From: Bacteroidia bacterium
GTDB lineage: Bacteria; Bacteroidota; Bacteroidia; J057
DNA: 64,000 nucleotides
Direction of reading: 5' to 3'
Assembly: GCA_030430205.1 (NCBI GenBank)
Contig: JAUIGE010000028.1
Location: forward strand, 1-64,000
Shown: piece after piece, positions 8,711 through 17,591 of the stretch
Numbering within the stretch: position 1 is the stretch's first letter
How the letters are laid out: each line of letters begins with the position of its first letter
Notes under the pieces: generated by a model
The model's database searches: none
The model's input: only the letters and a program-made list of their open reading frames with translations
What the model was told of the DNA's origin: nothing
Program-made: the position numbers and the translations under genes

Positions 8711-8758
8711 GATTTGAAGATTAGCAGATTTGAAGATTAGAGGATTAGAGGATGGAAG
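8711..8758. repeat. Octamer array GATTTGAA / GATTAGCA / GATTAGAG, ending GATGGAAG
   Basis: Six 8-bp units in register on the plus strand (8711-8758), finishing with GATGGAAGAA, a terminus shared with the arrays at 47.1 and 47.7 kb when those are read on the minus strand. It begins 5 bp upstream of the ATG at 8706. Confidence 0.85.
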
Positions 8759-8822
8759 AACTATTGGGGTTATAGGATGAAGATACTGCGAATTTGGCGA
8801 AAAGCCTTTGTCAATCGACTAG

Positions 8823-8853
8823 CTTAAAAAGAAAATCGGCCCGAAGGCCGATT
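8823..8853 (-). terminator. Intrinsic terminator downstream of porU
   Basis: AATCGGCC and GGCCGATT form an 8-bp perfect stem (8834-8853) with a 4-base loop (UUCG-type on the transcript). On the minus strand it is followed by TTCTTTTT. It lies 52 bp past the porU stop. Confidence 0.85.
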
Positions 8854-8905
8854 CTATCTATAAAGCATCTGATAATTTACTCAATCTGCTCATCCACTCA
8901 TCTTC

Positions 8906-11900
8906 CTACCGCAATACGACCAGCTTATTTGCCTTGTACACCGTCTGGCCGGTTTCTTTGTCGGTCAGGCTTACCTGATAGACGTAAATGCCATTGTTGA
9001 CGATATTGCCGTTGGTGGTGAAGCCATCCCAGCTAAGGCCGCGGTAGTAGTTGCCGTCGGCATAGAAGCTGCCTTCTAGCACCTTGACGGTCTGACCGGT
9101 TTCTGCCACGATACGCACAGTCACATCATAGTCTTTGCCTGTCTGGCTAAAGCCTATGAGGAAGCTCGTTTCGTCTTTCATCGGGTTGGGGTAATTGAGG
9201 ATCTCATGCAATACCAGGCGCGCATCGGAACCCACGATGAAGTGGGTGCTGGCTTCCGCCCAATTGTTGGCGATGTCCCAGACCCGTACTTTGAGCTTGT
9301 GCTCTCCATCCTCCAGGTCTTTCAGTTGATAATAAACCGAGCCGCGCTGGTAGTCGTCACGCTCCGCGGTATAGTACTCATTCAGGATAATGACATTGCC
9401 TTCATCTTCATCCAAAATCCCCACGATCTCATGACCGATGCCGCTACCGACAAGGTTGATACCGTTTTCATCAAATAAAACTGCATAGAGATAAGGGCTG
9501 GGGCCTGTCTGACCGCCGTCTATCCATGCATCATTATTCATATACAGCCTGATCTTCGGACCTTCATGGTCTGGCGTAGCCGTATCATCGGTACCACCGA
9601 TATAGAGGTTGTTGTAACAGCCATGGCCGTCGAGTTCCTTGTTGTTGAAATACAGGCTGAATTTCCCCTGACCATCTTCATAGGAAACATCGATCGGCAC
9701 GACAAATTCGAAGCTGAATTCTCCATCTGTCACGCTGGCGTTGCCATTAAAAATGCGGTTGGTCTGCCAGTAGAAGGGAAAAGGCGCGAGACGCGTGATG
9801 AATTTTGAGGGTTTGTCAAAAACAGTGATTGCCATATCGCCCGCATAATCCGTCAACTGATTGCCTTCCGTATCTGTGATGATCCCCGAAACCTTGATTT
9901 TGGACAAAGAAGCCAGGCTATCAGTCAGCGAAAGGTCTACGGGCAAATCATTGATTTTTGTGATCCTCGCTTCCATCTCGGGATAGGCCAGGATCAGGCC
10001 CGGGTCGCCCAGGAGGGTGAAGTTGCGGGAGTTGATATCGGTCGTCTGGCCGAGGGGGAAAGTCCTGTTTTTGGTACGCATCATGATCTCTCCGATGGTA
10101 GGCATGCGCTGATTTACGCTATCGTAAGCAAAAGCTTCATTGTATAGGTTGCGGTTGAGGGTGGCGTTGGGGGAAGAATAGACCAGCCTCAGGGTGGTGA
10201 AAAGCGCGATAGCGCCTCCGTCCGGCTTCATGACAAAGAGCTCCGCTCCCGAGCGACGATCCTGATCGTCGTAACGCCCAAACTCACATGTCGCCGTGAT
10301 GACGGCGGGCTGGCGGTTGCCATTGTCCATACTCTGAATATCAGAGAGATTGAGGATCCGCGAGTTGGACCAGGCGTATTCACCGCCATGGCCGGTATAG
10401 TTGACGATCAGGCTTCCCCGCCTGAACTGCTCCATCAGGGCCTCACGGCCCTGTGGGAAGAAGGTACCTCCTGCGGTTTGATCCACGGGATAGTTATCCA
10501 TATAGATTTTCTCCAGGTTGATACAGGGCTCATATTTGTTGATTATGGCAGTATAAGCATCAGCCTGGCTGACATGGGTGTAGCCTTCGCCTTCCTTATG
10601 GTCTGCGACCAGCACGACCCTGTTGCGCCAGCTCCCAAAGCTCTCTTTGTTGGTGACATAATTGATGATTTTGTCCACGATGCCCCTGGCTTCTTCCACC
10701 GTCTCCACCGGCAAACGGCCCAGGGCCACATCCATGTGGTTACGGCTATAGGTATCGCCACCGCCGGTGCCCTCTCCCCAAAAACCATCTGTCTCGTCCA
10801 GCATGGCATAAAAGTCATCACTGGTATAGGAAGTGGTGGGATTGTTGGACGTACGGCTTTGATAGGTCGGCAGAAAGTTGCGTACCGTAGGTGCCTGGGT
10901 TATGTTTTTGAAATCATAAGAGCCATCTCCAAAAAAGAGGGCAAACTGCGGATGACTTCCGCCGGAGCGATCATAGATCATTTTGAGGTAGTCGCGGTAG
11001 GCGCAGACATCCTGTCTTCCGGAGGAAAATTCATTGTACAATTCGGCAGGGTATACCACCCTTACTGTGCGGCCATAGTGGTCGCGGTGAAACTCCGCGA
11101 GGCGCTCCGCCTCCTCTCCAAAGTCAGGATAGGAAAAGATGATGTAATCATAGAGGGTCGGTTCGTGCAGGTTTTGGTTTGCGATTTTTTGCGCACGGAC
11201 CGGGCTGAGGTAGCCACCTTTAAAAACGACAAAATGCTTAGGCTCAGCCGCTTCTACTTTGAAGCCCATCTGAGTTCCGGAGATGGTATAGTTGTGATTT
11301 ATCACCTGGGTAGGATCTGATACTTCCCAGATTTTGTAGTTGCTATTGGCGCCGCCAATCTTGACATCGGCTACGGCCCCTGCGGCTATGCCCTCCGTGA
11401 GCTGCATGTCGAGCACATTGAGGTTGCGGGTATGCAGGGCCTGGTCGTACTGGAGCTCGATCCAATCGAGCCATGCCTCCGAGCGGCTGGAGCCCGCTTT
11501 GTTGTAGGTCAGCGTGATGCGCAGTGAGTCATTGGCAACGAGGTTGCCCGGGACGCTATAAGTGGCCGATCTCGGCCTGTAGTACATACTCTCATTGTTG
11601 GTGACATTCACAGAGTTGATCGCGAGGGTGCCCAGGTTGCTGTTGTTGGCAGTGATAGTGAAACTGCTCGTCACATCGGAGCGGGCAGCGAGGTTTATTT
11701 TTATGATAATATTGCCATTGGGATCAGCATCAGGAGTATAGAAGGCAAAGCTTCTTGTGGTGATCAAATCAAATTTTTGGCCCAGCCAAAAACGACCGGA
11801 CTTGATGAGATTTTCCTTATCCAGCTCATAAAAAGCGATGCCTGTGCCTTTGGCAGGCGTATAGGTCGCCGTAGCCGTGCTCGTTCGGTTCTCTATCCTT

Positions 11901-12373
11901 TTACCCGATTCTTCATTGTTTTGACTGATATGAAGAAAATAAAAGTTGGTGTCCGAATACAGATTCAGCTCGTGTTTAAAATTGTTTTTGTCTGCCTCAT
12001 ACTCCCAGGCATGCGGGCCTTCGCCATAAAAAAGGACGTAGTCCCCGGCATCAAATGTGCCGTCGCTTTCGCCTTCTACCCAGATGGCGTTTTCGGCGAG
12101 GTCATCATGCCGAAAATCGGCATTGGCTTGCGGCATCATGCCGCCTCCGTTGCCATATATCCGAATTTTTTTCGGATTGACAGAAGCAGTATTGATGCCC
12201 AGGCTTTGCAAATAAGCCTGATCCAGGCGATAAATGCCGTTTTTCAGCACCGCCAATTTATACCAATCCCCATCCGTCAGGACAGAAGCTTCGGTATAAG
12301 TACGCTGTGCCTGGAGCGACATAAAGGAAAGAGAAAATACACTTGTGAGTAGAATGAGAGTAAAATATCGCAT
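8906..12373 (-). CDS. porU: Type IX secretion system sortase PorU (peptidase C25-like)
   Basis: 1155 aa from ATG at 12373, which begins the signal peptide MRYFTLILLTSVFSLSFMSL; upstream in-frame Met is not signal-like. PorU is the outer-membrane-bound transpeptidase that removes C-terminal sorting domains of T9SS cargo and anchors them to LPS. Visible features: the PorU N-terminal pattern DGDWYKLAVLKNGIYRLD, KIRIYGNGGGMMP and DAGDYVLFYGEGP; the gingipain-like catalytic region with His in VNYTGHGGEYAWSN (near 661) and Cys in ITATCEFGRYDDQ (near 694); and a C-terminal sorting-domain-like end (LNYPNPMKDETSF to YKANKLVVLR) that PorU itself retains. PorV, often adjacent, is not in the window; PorZ is at 55.3 kb. 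Confidence 0.95.
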   Translation of the reverse strand: MRYFTLILLTSVFSLSFMSLQAQRTYTEASVLTDGDWYKLAVLKNGIYRLDQAYLQSLGINTASVNPKKIRIYGNGGGMMPQANADFRHDDLAENAIWVEGESDGTFDAGDYVLFYGEGPHAWEYEADKNNFKHELNLYSDTNFYFLHISQNNEESGKRIENRTSTATATYTPAKGTGIAFYELDKENLIKSGRFWLGQKFDLITTRSFAFYTPDADPNGNIIIKINLAARSDVTSSFTITANNSNLGTLAINSVNVTNNESMYYRPRSATYSVPGNLVANDSLRITLTYNKAGSSRSEAWLDWIELQYDQALHTRNLNVLDMQLTEGIAAGAVADVKIGGANSNYKIWEVSDPTQVINHNYTISGTQMGFKVEAAEPKHFVVFKGGYLSPVRAQKIANQNLHEPTLYDYIIFSYPDFGEEAERLAEFHRDHYGRTVRVVYPAELYNEFSSGRQDVCAYRDYLKMIYDRSGGSHPQFALFFGDGSYDFKNITQAPTVRNFLPTYQSRTSNNPTTSYTSDDFYAMLDETDGFWGEGTGGGDTYSRNHMDVALGRLPVETVEEARGIVDKIINYVTNKESFGSWRNRVVLVADHKEGEGYTHVSQADAYTAIINKYEPCINLEKIYMDNYPVDQTAGGTFFPQGREALMEQFRRGSLIVNYTGHGGEYAWSNSRILNLSDIQSMDNGNRQPAVITATCEFGRYDDQDRRSGAELFVMKPDGGAIALFTTLRLVYSSPNATLNRNLYNEAFAYDSVNQRMPTIGEIMMRTKNRTFPLGQTTDINSRNFTLLGDPGLILAYPEMEARITKINDLPVDLSLTDSLASLSKIKVSGIITDTEGNQLTDYAGDMAITVFDKPSKFITRLAPFPFYWQTNRIFNGNASVTDGEFSFEFVVPIDVSYEDGQGKFSLYFNNKELDGHGCYNNLYIGGTDDTATPDHEGPKIRLYMNNDAWIDGGQTGPSPYLYAVLFDENGINLVGSGIGHEIVGILDEDEGNVIILNEYYTAERDDYQRGSVYYQLKDLEDGEHKLKVRVWDIANNWAEASTHFIVGSDARLVLHEILNYPNPMKDETSFLIGFSQTGKDYDVTVRIVAETGQTVKVLEGSFYADGNYYRGLSWDGFTTNGNIVNNGIYVYQVSLTDKETGQTVYKANKLVVLR

Positions 12374-12406
12374 GAGTCTATGCTTATTTGATTTGTAACG
12401 AATAAA

Positions 12407-12414
12407 CAAATTTA
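12407..12414 (-). promoter_or_regulatory. Candidate -7 box (TAAATTTG) for porU
   Basis: On the minus strand TAAATTTG matches the Bacteroidota TAnnTTTG element, 33 nt upstream of the porU ATG. No clear TTTG -33 box at the right distance was seen, so support is partial. Confidence 0.4.
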
Positions 12415-12594
12415 AACAAATCAAGGTTGCCAGCCGAGGTAAAAAAGCCTGCACCCGCAGGTAAAAATTTTCGCATGGCGAATTTTTGACACCAAATTAG
12501 CTTTTCTCCACCTCGATAACTGACGTTAAAAAGACAAATCCGGGCAAATTGTTTCAACCTACTTAATTGTTTTTACATGATGCGTTTATAAAAA

Positions 12595-12693
12595 ATGCTG
12601 ACAGCCTGCTTGCTGTTTATGACTCCATTTGCCCTTTTTGCTCAGTTTTCTTCGGGGATTAATAGCCTGGGATTAACAGGCAATTTCCCTTAA
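12595..12693 (+). CDS. Possible 32-aa secreted small peptide
   Basis: ATG at 12595 opens MLTACLLFMTPFALFAQ, a textbook short signal peptide ending in a FAQ cleavage site, followed by FSSGINSLGLTGNFP and TAA. A strong intrinsic terminator starts at the stop codon, which supports a transcribed unit. In the same frame just upstream are MMRL and a stop, so this could also be the relic of a longer leader. The 471-bp gap between porU and the di-heme oxidoreductase is otherwise explained by this ORF, its terminator and the next promoter. Confidence 0.45.
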   Translation: MLTACLLFMTPFALFAQFSSGINSLGLTGNFP

Positions 12694-12735
12694 AAAATGC
12701 CGGAGACTCAGAAGGCCTCCGGCATTTTTATTTTT
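12693..12735 (+). terminator. Strong intrinsic terminator
   Basis: Perfect 13-bp arms AAAAATGCCGGAG (12693-12705) and CTCCGGCATTTTT (12717-12729), followed by ATTTTT. It directly follows the stop of the 32-codon ORF and insulates the downstream operon. Confidence 0.9.
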
Positions 12736-12761
12736 AAGCCATGCCTTATTTGCAGCTGCTT

Positions 12762-12792
12762 TTTGATAGAAAAATGAAAATTATTAGCTTTG
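12762..12792 (+). promoter_or_regulatory. Bacteroidota promoter of the oxidoreductase-Rieske-porin operon
   Basis: TTTG at 12762-12765, 19-bp spacer, then TAGCTTTG at 12785-12792, an exact fit to the TTTG-N19-TAnnTTTG consensus. The ATG is at 12845, giving a leader of about 45 nt. Confidence 0.7.
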
Positions 12793-12844
12793 TCTAAATT
12801 TATATTATTGATTACTTAATCATATATAAAGAGCAAAGCTAAAA

Positions 12845-14050
12845 ATGAAAAAAACCTATCGTCTTTTTCCTATAATCCTGCTGGCCTGTGTCCTGGTTTT
12901 TTCTTTTGCATGCGAAAAAATCATCCCTCCGGCTCCCGCCGAAAACAGCTTACTGGACGGCCCTATGGAGGGCCTGACACATGCTGAGCAGGCTCAGTTT
13001 CTCGCAGGCGACATCGCCTTCAATGAGGAAGTATTCACTACCCAGACGGGCCTGGGGCCGCTTTTTGTAGCGACCTCCTGTGGCAGTTGCCACATAGGTG
13101 ATGGGAAAGGCCATCCTTTCACGACGCTTACCCGCTTTGGGCAGACGCTGCCCAATACGGCACCCGATCGCTCGATCGGGGGGCCGCAATTGCAGCACAG
13201 AGCCCTTCCGGGCTATGAGCCCGAGCAAGTGCCCGCAGGCGTGCCTTCCATGCAATTCAATCCGCCGGCTGTCACCGGTCTGGGGCTGCTTGCAGCCCTG
13301 ACAGATGCGCAGATCCTGGCGCAGGCCGATCAGGCAAATGCCGATAATCCCGGGATTTCGGGCATTCCCAATTATATTTCTCCGCCTCCCTATTTTATTC
13401 CTCAAAACAACCACCAGGCAGTAGATGGAAAATATATCGGCCGTTTTGGCAAAAAGGGCGCAGCCATAGATTTGCTCCAGCAGACGGTCGGAGCCTACAA
13501 CCAGGACATGGGCATCACCTCGACTTTTGAGCCGGTGGATGTGGCCACAGGGCTGATCACCGATCCTGAGGTGAGCGATCAGACAGTGAAAGACATCGTC
13601 TTTTACCTCCGCACGCTCAAAGCGCCTTTGCCCCGCAAGACCGATGATGCAGAAGTCCTGCAGGGCAAAGCCCTCTTTCAAACCCTCCGCTGCAGCGCCT
13701 GCCATACGCCTTCCTGGACCACGCTGCAATCCGATATTGCTGCTTTGTCCAACAAGACTTTTTTTCCCTATACCGACCTGCTGCTGCACGATATGGGCGC
13801 AGAGCTGGATGATGGAGCCACCGAAGGCTCCGCCGAGACCTACGAATGGAAAACGCCTGCGCTTTGGGGACTGGGGCTTTCTCCCAACTCACAGGGTGGA
13901 GAATATTACCTGATGCACGATGGCAGGGCACGAAGCATCGAAGAGGCGATCTTGCTGCATGGAGGCGAAGCTGCGCAAAGCAAAGAAGCCTATCAGGCAC
14001 TCAGCCAGGCGGATAAAGATGCCTTGATCCAATTTTTAGAATCCCTTTAA
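12845..14050 (+). CDS. Di-heme oxidoreductase family lipoprotein (DUF1111-type)
   Basis: 401 aa. Lipoprotein signal with lipobox FSFAC near residue 23. Two c-type heme sites: ATSCGSCHIGDG (near 79) and LRCSACHTPSW (near 284). Other family marks are GLGPLFVATSC, LPGYEPEQVP, FGKKGAAIDLLQQ, YTDLLLHDMG and KTPALWGLGLS, which place it in the di-heme oxidoreductase (putative peroxidase) family. It is predicted to be anchored in the periplasm and to transfer electrons; the true substrate is unknown. It is the first gene of a tight operon: its stop is followed at once by the Rieske gene (0 bp gap), which overlaps a porin gene. Confidence 0.92.
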   Translation: MKKTYRLFPIILLACVLVFSFACEKIIPPAPAENSLLDGPMEGLTHAEQAQFLAGDIAFNEEVFTTQTGLGPLFVATSCGSCHIGDGKGHPFTTLTRFGQTLPNTAPDRSIGGPQLQHRALPGYEPEQVPAGVPSMQFNPPAVTGLGLLAALTDAQILAQADQANADNPGISGIPNYISPPPYFIPQNNHQAVDGKYIGRFGKKGAAIDLLQQTVGAYNQDMGITSTFEPVDVATGLITDPEVSDQTVKDIVFYLRTLKAPLPRKTDDAEVLQGKALFQTLRCSACHTPSWTTLQSDIAALSNKTFFPYTDLLLHDMGAELDDGATEGSAETYEWKTPALWGLGLSPNSQGGEYYLMHDGRARSIEEAILLHGGEAAQSKEAYQALSQADKDALIQFLESL

Positions 14051-14500
14051 ATGGTAAAGATGGACAGGAAAAAATTTATCAGCACTTGCGGCTGGGGATG
14101 TGTGGGCCTGATGAGCAGCAGCATGCTGCTGCAAAGTTGTCTCAGTGTCAGGTACCTGGAAGCTACGCTTTCAGGCTCCTTTCTGGAGCTTCCGCTCAGC
14201 GCTTTTGAAGTAGTGAAAAAGGACAAAAAGAGCCTGCGCAAATATGTTGTCGTCCAACATGAAAAGCTGCAATATCCGATCTGTGTCTACAGATTGGCAG
14301 AAGATAACTACCAGGCCCTGTGGATGAAATGCAGCCACCAGGGTACAGAATTGCGCGCCTATGGCGACCGCCTGCAATGCCCTGCCCATGGCAGCGAATT
14401 TACACAGGATGGCAAGGTCCAGAATGGACCCGCAGACCAGCCTTTGCGAACCTTTCCAACACAAATTGAAAACCACCTCCTCAAAATACATTTGGCATGA
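14051..14500 (+). CDS. Membrane-anchored Rieske [2Fe-2S] protein
   Basis: 149 aa. Cluster ligands are clear: CSHQG (Cys94, His96) and CPAHGS (Cys111, His114), both in the Rieske fold order. The N-terminus MDRKKFISTCGWGC followed by a hydrophobic run and LLQSC looks like a Tat-type lipoprotein signal, consistent with export of a folded iron-sulfur protein. The length suits a stand-alone Rieske electron carrier, not a bc1 subunit. It begins immediately after the di-heme oxidoreductase stop and overlaps the porin start by 4 bp. It likely passes electrons to or from the di-heme protein (inference from context). Confidence 0.92.
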   Translation: MVKMDRKKFISTCGWGCVGLMSSSMLLQSCLSVRYLEATLSGSFLELPLSAFEVVKKDKKSLRKYVVVQHEKLQYPICVYRLAEDNYQALWMKCSHQGTELRAYGDRLQCPAHGSEFTQDGKVQNGPADQPLRTFPTQIENHLLKIHLA

Positions 14501-15726
14501 AAAAGTGGCTTATAGGAAGCGTATGCTTCATTTTTGGCGTGAGTGCCTCGGCACAGATTGACAGTTCGCTCCTGAGCCGGACGCCGGTCGATACGAGCCT
14601 CCGGCAATCCATGAATATGGATGCCGTTTACAACCGCCCTTTTCTGCAAAGCGGAAAAATACCCGTAACGGTGGGCGGCTATATCGAAGCCGATTATCAA
14701 TACATAGGCGAAGATGGCGTGACCGATGGCCACAGCTTTCGCATCCCCCGGATGACGATCTTTATCGCTTCTTCTCTTCAGCGAAAGATCAAATTTCTGA
14801 CAGAAATAGAGCTGGAAGAGGGTGGAAAGGAAATCGCCATTGAATTTGCTGCGCTGGACCTCAGCCTGCATCCCTTGCTCAATGTGCGCGGAGGCGTCAT
14901 CATGAATCCGATCGGCGCTTTTAACCAAAATCACGACGGCCCCAAATGGGAGTATGTAGACCGCCCCATCGCGATGACGCAGATGCTGCCTGCGACCTGG
15001 AGCAATGTAGGTTTCGGCCTCTATGGCAAGCAATATGTCAATGACTGGGCATTGGGCTACGAACTCTACCTGACCAATGGTTTTGACAATTCGATCATCA
15101 GCAATAGCGAAAACAGAACCTTTCTGCCTGCTTCCAAAGCCAATAAAGAGCGCTTTGAAGAAAGCGCAAACGGTCAGCCTTTGCTGACGACCAAGGTCGC
15201 CATTCGCCACCAAAAAGTAGGCGAAATCGGCCTTTCCTATATGGGAGGCGTTTACAATACATTTGAAAAGGATGGCCTGGTATTGGATGAAAAACGGCGT
15301 TTGGGCGTTTTTGCGGTGGATGCCAATACCAGCCTGCCGGGCATCTCTACCTACATCGTAGGGGAATGGGCCTGGGTCCGGGTAGATGTACCCGACACCT
15401 ACATCCAGCAATTTGGCGACAGGCAGCAGGGCGGCTTTGTGGACATCGTGCAGCCGGTTTTCCGGCGGTCCTTATTGGGCTTTGACAAAGCCGTTTTGAA
15501 TATCTCCTGCCGGCTGGAGTATGTAGACTGGAATGTAGGCACCTTCCGCGAGACCGGCGGCAACATCTCCGATGACCTCTGGGCCATCGTGCCGGGCATC
15601 AGTTTCCGGCCTACGGCCCAGAGTGTCTTTCGCCTGAATTATCGCTATATGCAGCAGCAGGATATATTGGGCAATCCGCCTGCGGTTATCGGGGGTGTGC
15701 AGATGGGGGTTTCGTCTTATTTTTAA
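14497..15726 (+). CDS. Outer-membrane porin, phosphate-selective-porin-like
   Basis: 409 aa with signal peptide ending SASA. The beta-barrel pattern includes VTVGGYIEADYQYIGEDG, FRIPRMTIFIASSLQRKIKF and FLTEIELEEGGKEIAIEFAA. GGVIMNPIGAFNQNHDGPKW followed by ATWSNVGFGLYG matches the Bacteroidota porin family related to OprO/OprP. The last residue is Phe (SSYF), as usual for barrel proteins. It overlaps the Rieske gene (ATGA), so the three proteins are co-translated. It could admit the substrate of the periplasmic redox pair. Confidence 0.88.
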   Translation: MKKWLIGSVCFIFGVSASAQIDSSLLSRTPVDTSLRQSMNMDAVYNRPFLQSGKIPVTVGGYIEADYQYIGEDGVTDGHSFRIPRMTIFIASSLQRKIKFLTEIELEEGGKEIAIEFAALDLSLHPLLNVRGGVIMNPIGAFNQNHDGPKWEYVDRPIAMTQMLPATWSNVGFGLYGKQYVNDWALGYELYLTNGFDNSIISNSENRTFLPASKANKERFEESANGQPLLTTKVAIRHQKVGEIGLSYMGGVYNTFEKDGLVLDEKRRLGVFAVDANTSLPGISTYIVGEWAWVRVDVPDTYIQQFGDRQQGGFVDIVQPVFRRSLLGFDKAVLNISCRLEYVDWNVGTFRETGGNISDDLWAIVPGISFRPTAQSVFRLNYRYMQQQDILGNPPAVIGGVQMGVSSYF

Positions 15727-15727
15727 G

Positions 15728-17128
15728 CTACACCTCCGCCATGATCCCCAGCTCCCGCTTCCCTTCCCACTTCCCCCGTGTAAAATCGGGAAAAGCGACT
15801 GACAAGCTGCCCAGCTCCACCGAAAGCTTCGACAGCGGTATCACCACCGACCAGTCGGCGGCGTCATAGACATCCATGTCCAGCGGCAGGCCGCGGTTCA
15901 GGCAATCTATCAGGCGATAGATCATCACGAAGTCCATACCGCCGTGGCCGCCGTTTTCTGCTATTTGCTTTTTGAGGCGATCCCAGATCGGGTGTTTGTA
16001 CTTCTCACGCATGGCCTTGTAATCGTCTTCTTTGAGCCAGTTGTGGCTGTCTTTGCCTTTGATGGAGAGGCGGGAGGGGTAGCCCTCGTGGTAGGCATTC
16101 GTGCCCGCGAGCGCATTGATGCGGCTGTAGGGGCGCGGGGTGACGACATCGTGTTGCACGAGGATGCTGCGGCCCATGGCCGTTTTGATGAGCGTATTGT
16201 TCATGTCGCCATGAACGAAGTCGGTGCGGTTGTAAAATTCGTTGTCGGCTTCGACCGTGAGGCTGTGCGCTGTCAGGCCTGCTTCCAGGCTGCTCATGGA
16301 GACGAGTCGCTCAAAGCGATCTCCTCTCGAAATGCCCATATACTGGGCCACGGGGCCCAGGCCGTGGGTGGGGTAGAGGTTGCCATCGTTTTCGATGTGG
16401 TGCCTGATCCGCCATTGATCGTAATAGCCTTTATTTTTGTCAAACATCAACCACCTCAGGTCGTGGATGTAGGCAGCTTCTGCATAGGTGAGCGTCCCAA
16501 AAACGCCTTTTTGTGCCATATTAAGCACCCAGAGTTCTTCGTCACCGTAGCAGACATTTTCCATCATCATGCAGTTTCGCTGCATTTCTTCTGCTGTATT
16601 GACCAGCTTCCAGCAGTCTTCGAGGGTCATGGCTGCAGGCACTTCGACTGCTACGTGCATGCCTTGCTGCATGGCGTAGACCGCCATGGGGACATGGTCA
16701 GCCCAGGGTGTGGAAATAACCACGAGGTCTATATCGTCTCTCCGTAGCATTTCCTTCCAGGCAAAGTCGGAGCTTGAGTAGGAGGCCGGGAACTGGTCTT
16801 TTTTACTGAGCATAGCCAGGGTCTCATCGACTTTCTCCTTACGGATGTCGCAGATGGCCGTCACCCGGGCTTTGCCGTGGAGACCGGCTATTTGCTCCAC
16901 ATGGTTGGGACCGCGCATGCCGAGGCCGATAAAAGCGACTTTTACCTCCTTCATGGGGGCAAACTTCAGGCCCATAACGCTCTTTCCCCTGGCCAATGGC
17001 TGCTCTGTAATGCTGGCGATTCGCCTTTCCACCTCATCTCTGGCGTGGCTATCGGAGAAGGGAAGGCCTAAAAATGCCGCGCTCAGGGCGGAGAGTTTGA
17101 TGAATTTTCTTCTGCTTTTGTTATGCAT
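15728..17128 (-). CDS. Gfo/Idh/MocA oxidoreductase, GH109-like alpha-N-acetylgalactosaminidase
   Basis: 466 aa from ATG at 17128, which starts a Tat signal (NKSRRKFIKLSALSAAFLGL); the frame is open upstream but the extra residues look non-coding. The Rossmann NAD site is VAFIGLGMRGPNH (near 66-76). Family marks of GH109 are STPWADHVPMAVYAM, AVEVPAAMTLEDCW, MMMENVCYGDEELWV, EAAYIHDLR and YPTHGLGPVAQYMGI. GH109 enzymes hydrolyse alpha-GalNAc by an NAD-dependent oxidation-elimination mechanism. Specificity is inferred from motif resemblance; other Tat-exported Gfo/Idh/MocA enzymes share the fold. It converges with the porin gene, with only 1 bp between the stops. Confidence 0.88.
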   Translation of the reverse strand: MHNKSRRKFIKLSALSAAFLGLPFSDSHARDEVERRIASITEQPLARGKSVMGLKFAPMKEVKVAFIGLGMRGPNHVEQIAGLHGKARVTAICDIRKEKVDETLAMLSKKDQFPASYSSSDFAWKEMLRRDDIDLVVISTPWADHVPMAVYAMQQGMHVAVEVPAAMTLEDCWKLVNTAEEMQRNCMMMENVCYGDEELWVLNMAQKGVFGTLTYAEAAYIHDLRWLMFDKNKGYYDQWRIRHHIENDGNLYPTHGLGPVAQYMGISRGDRFERLVSMSSLEAGLTAHSLTVEADNEFYNRTDFVHGDMNNTLIKTAMGRSILVQHDVVTPRPYSRINALAGTNAYHEGYPSRLSIKGKDSHNWLKEDDYKAMREKYKHPIWDRLKKQIAENGGHGGMDFVMIYRLIDCLNRGLPLDMDVYDAADWSVVIPLSKLSVELGSLSVAFPDFTRGKWEGKRELGIMAEV

Positions 17129-17144
17129 GAGATTGGGGTTTTTG

Positions 17145-17591
17145 CTAATACCAGATTTGCTCAAATTTTTCGACAAATACCGTTTCTGAAATGGCTTCTT
17201 TCCCGATTTTGGCCAATTGCTCATTGATGGCGGGGTACAAAATGATTTTTTCCAACTCATCAAAAGGTATCCAAACTGCTTCCAGCGCGGAAGTTTGTTC
17301 CGGATTGATTTTCACTTCTCCCGACAGGATTTTTCCCTGAAAAACGGTATGCAGCACAGAATCCAGTTTGCCGGCCCTTTGGCCGACGCCCTGGGCAACA
17401 ACCGCAAGCTGCTGGGCATCTACATGGATGTTGAGTTCTTCGAGTAGTTCGCGTTGTACGCATGCGGGCAGGGACTCTCCGGCATCGGGATTGCCGCCGG
17501 GCAGGTTGTAGACGTCTTTACCGCCGTAGCGGTATTTGAGCAAGAGGATGCGTGCATCCTGGGAGATGATGGCTGCAGCTCTTACCCTCAT
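17145..17591 (-). CDS. Nudix hydrolase
   Basis: 148 aa with a complete Nudix box at residues 32-54 (G32-G33, E39, R47-E48, E51-E52: G x5 E x7 REUxEExGU). It hydrolyses a nucleoside diphosphate linked to another group; the substrate is unknown. It starts inside the stop of the upstream membrane-protein gene (4-bp overlap), so the two are coupled. The stop lies 16 bp from the GH109 start on the same strand. Confidence 0.92.
   Translation of the reverse strand: MRVRAAAIISQDARILLLKYRYGGKDVYNLPGGNPDAGESLPACVQRELLEELNIHVDAQQLAVVAQGVGQRAGKLDSVLHTVFQGKILSGEVKINPEQTSALEAVWIPFDELEKIILYPAINEQLAKIGKEAISETVFVEKFEQIWY

Noticed and set aside
10388-11320. Long plus-strand ORF opposite porU
   Set aside because: Antisense shadow of a GC-rich coding region; no domain pattern, while the minus strand encodes PorU.
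12950-13789. 279-codon minus-strand ORF opposite the di-heme gene
   Set aside because: Shadow frame; CxxCH motifs lie on the plus strand.
14359-15411. 350-codon minus-strand ORF opposite the porin
   Set aside because: Shadow frame without signal or domain features.
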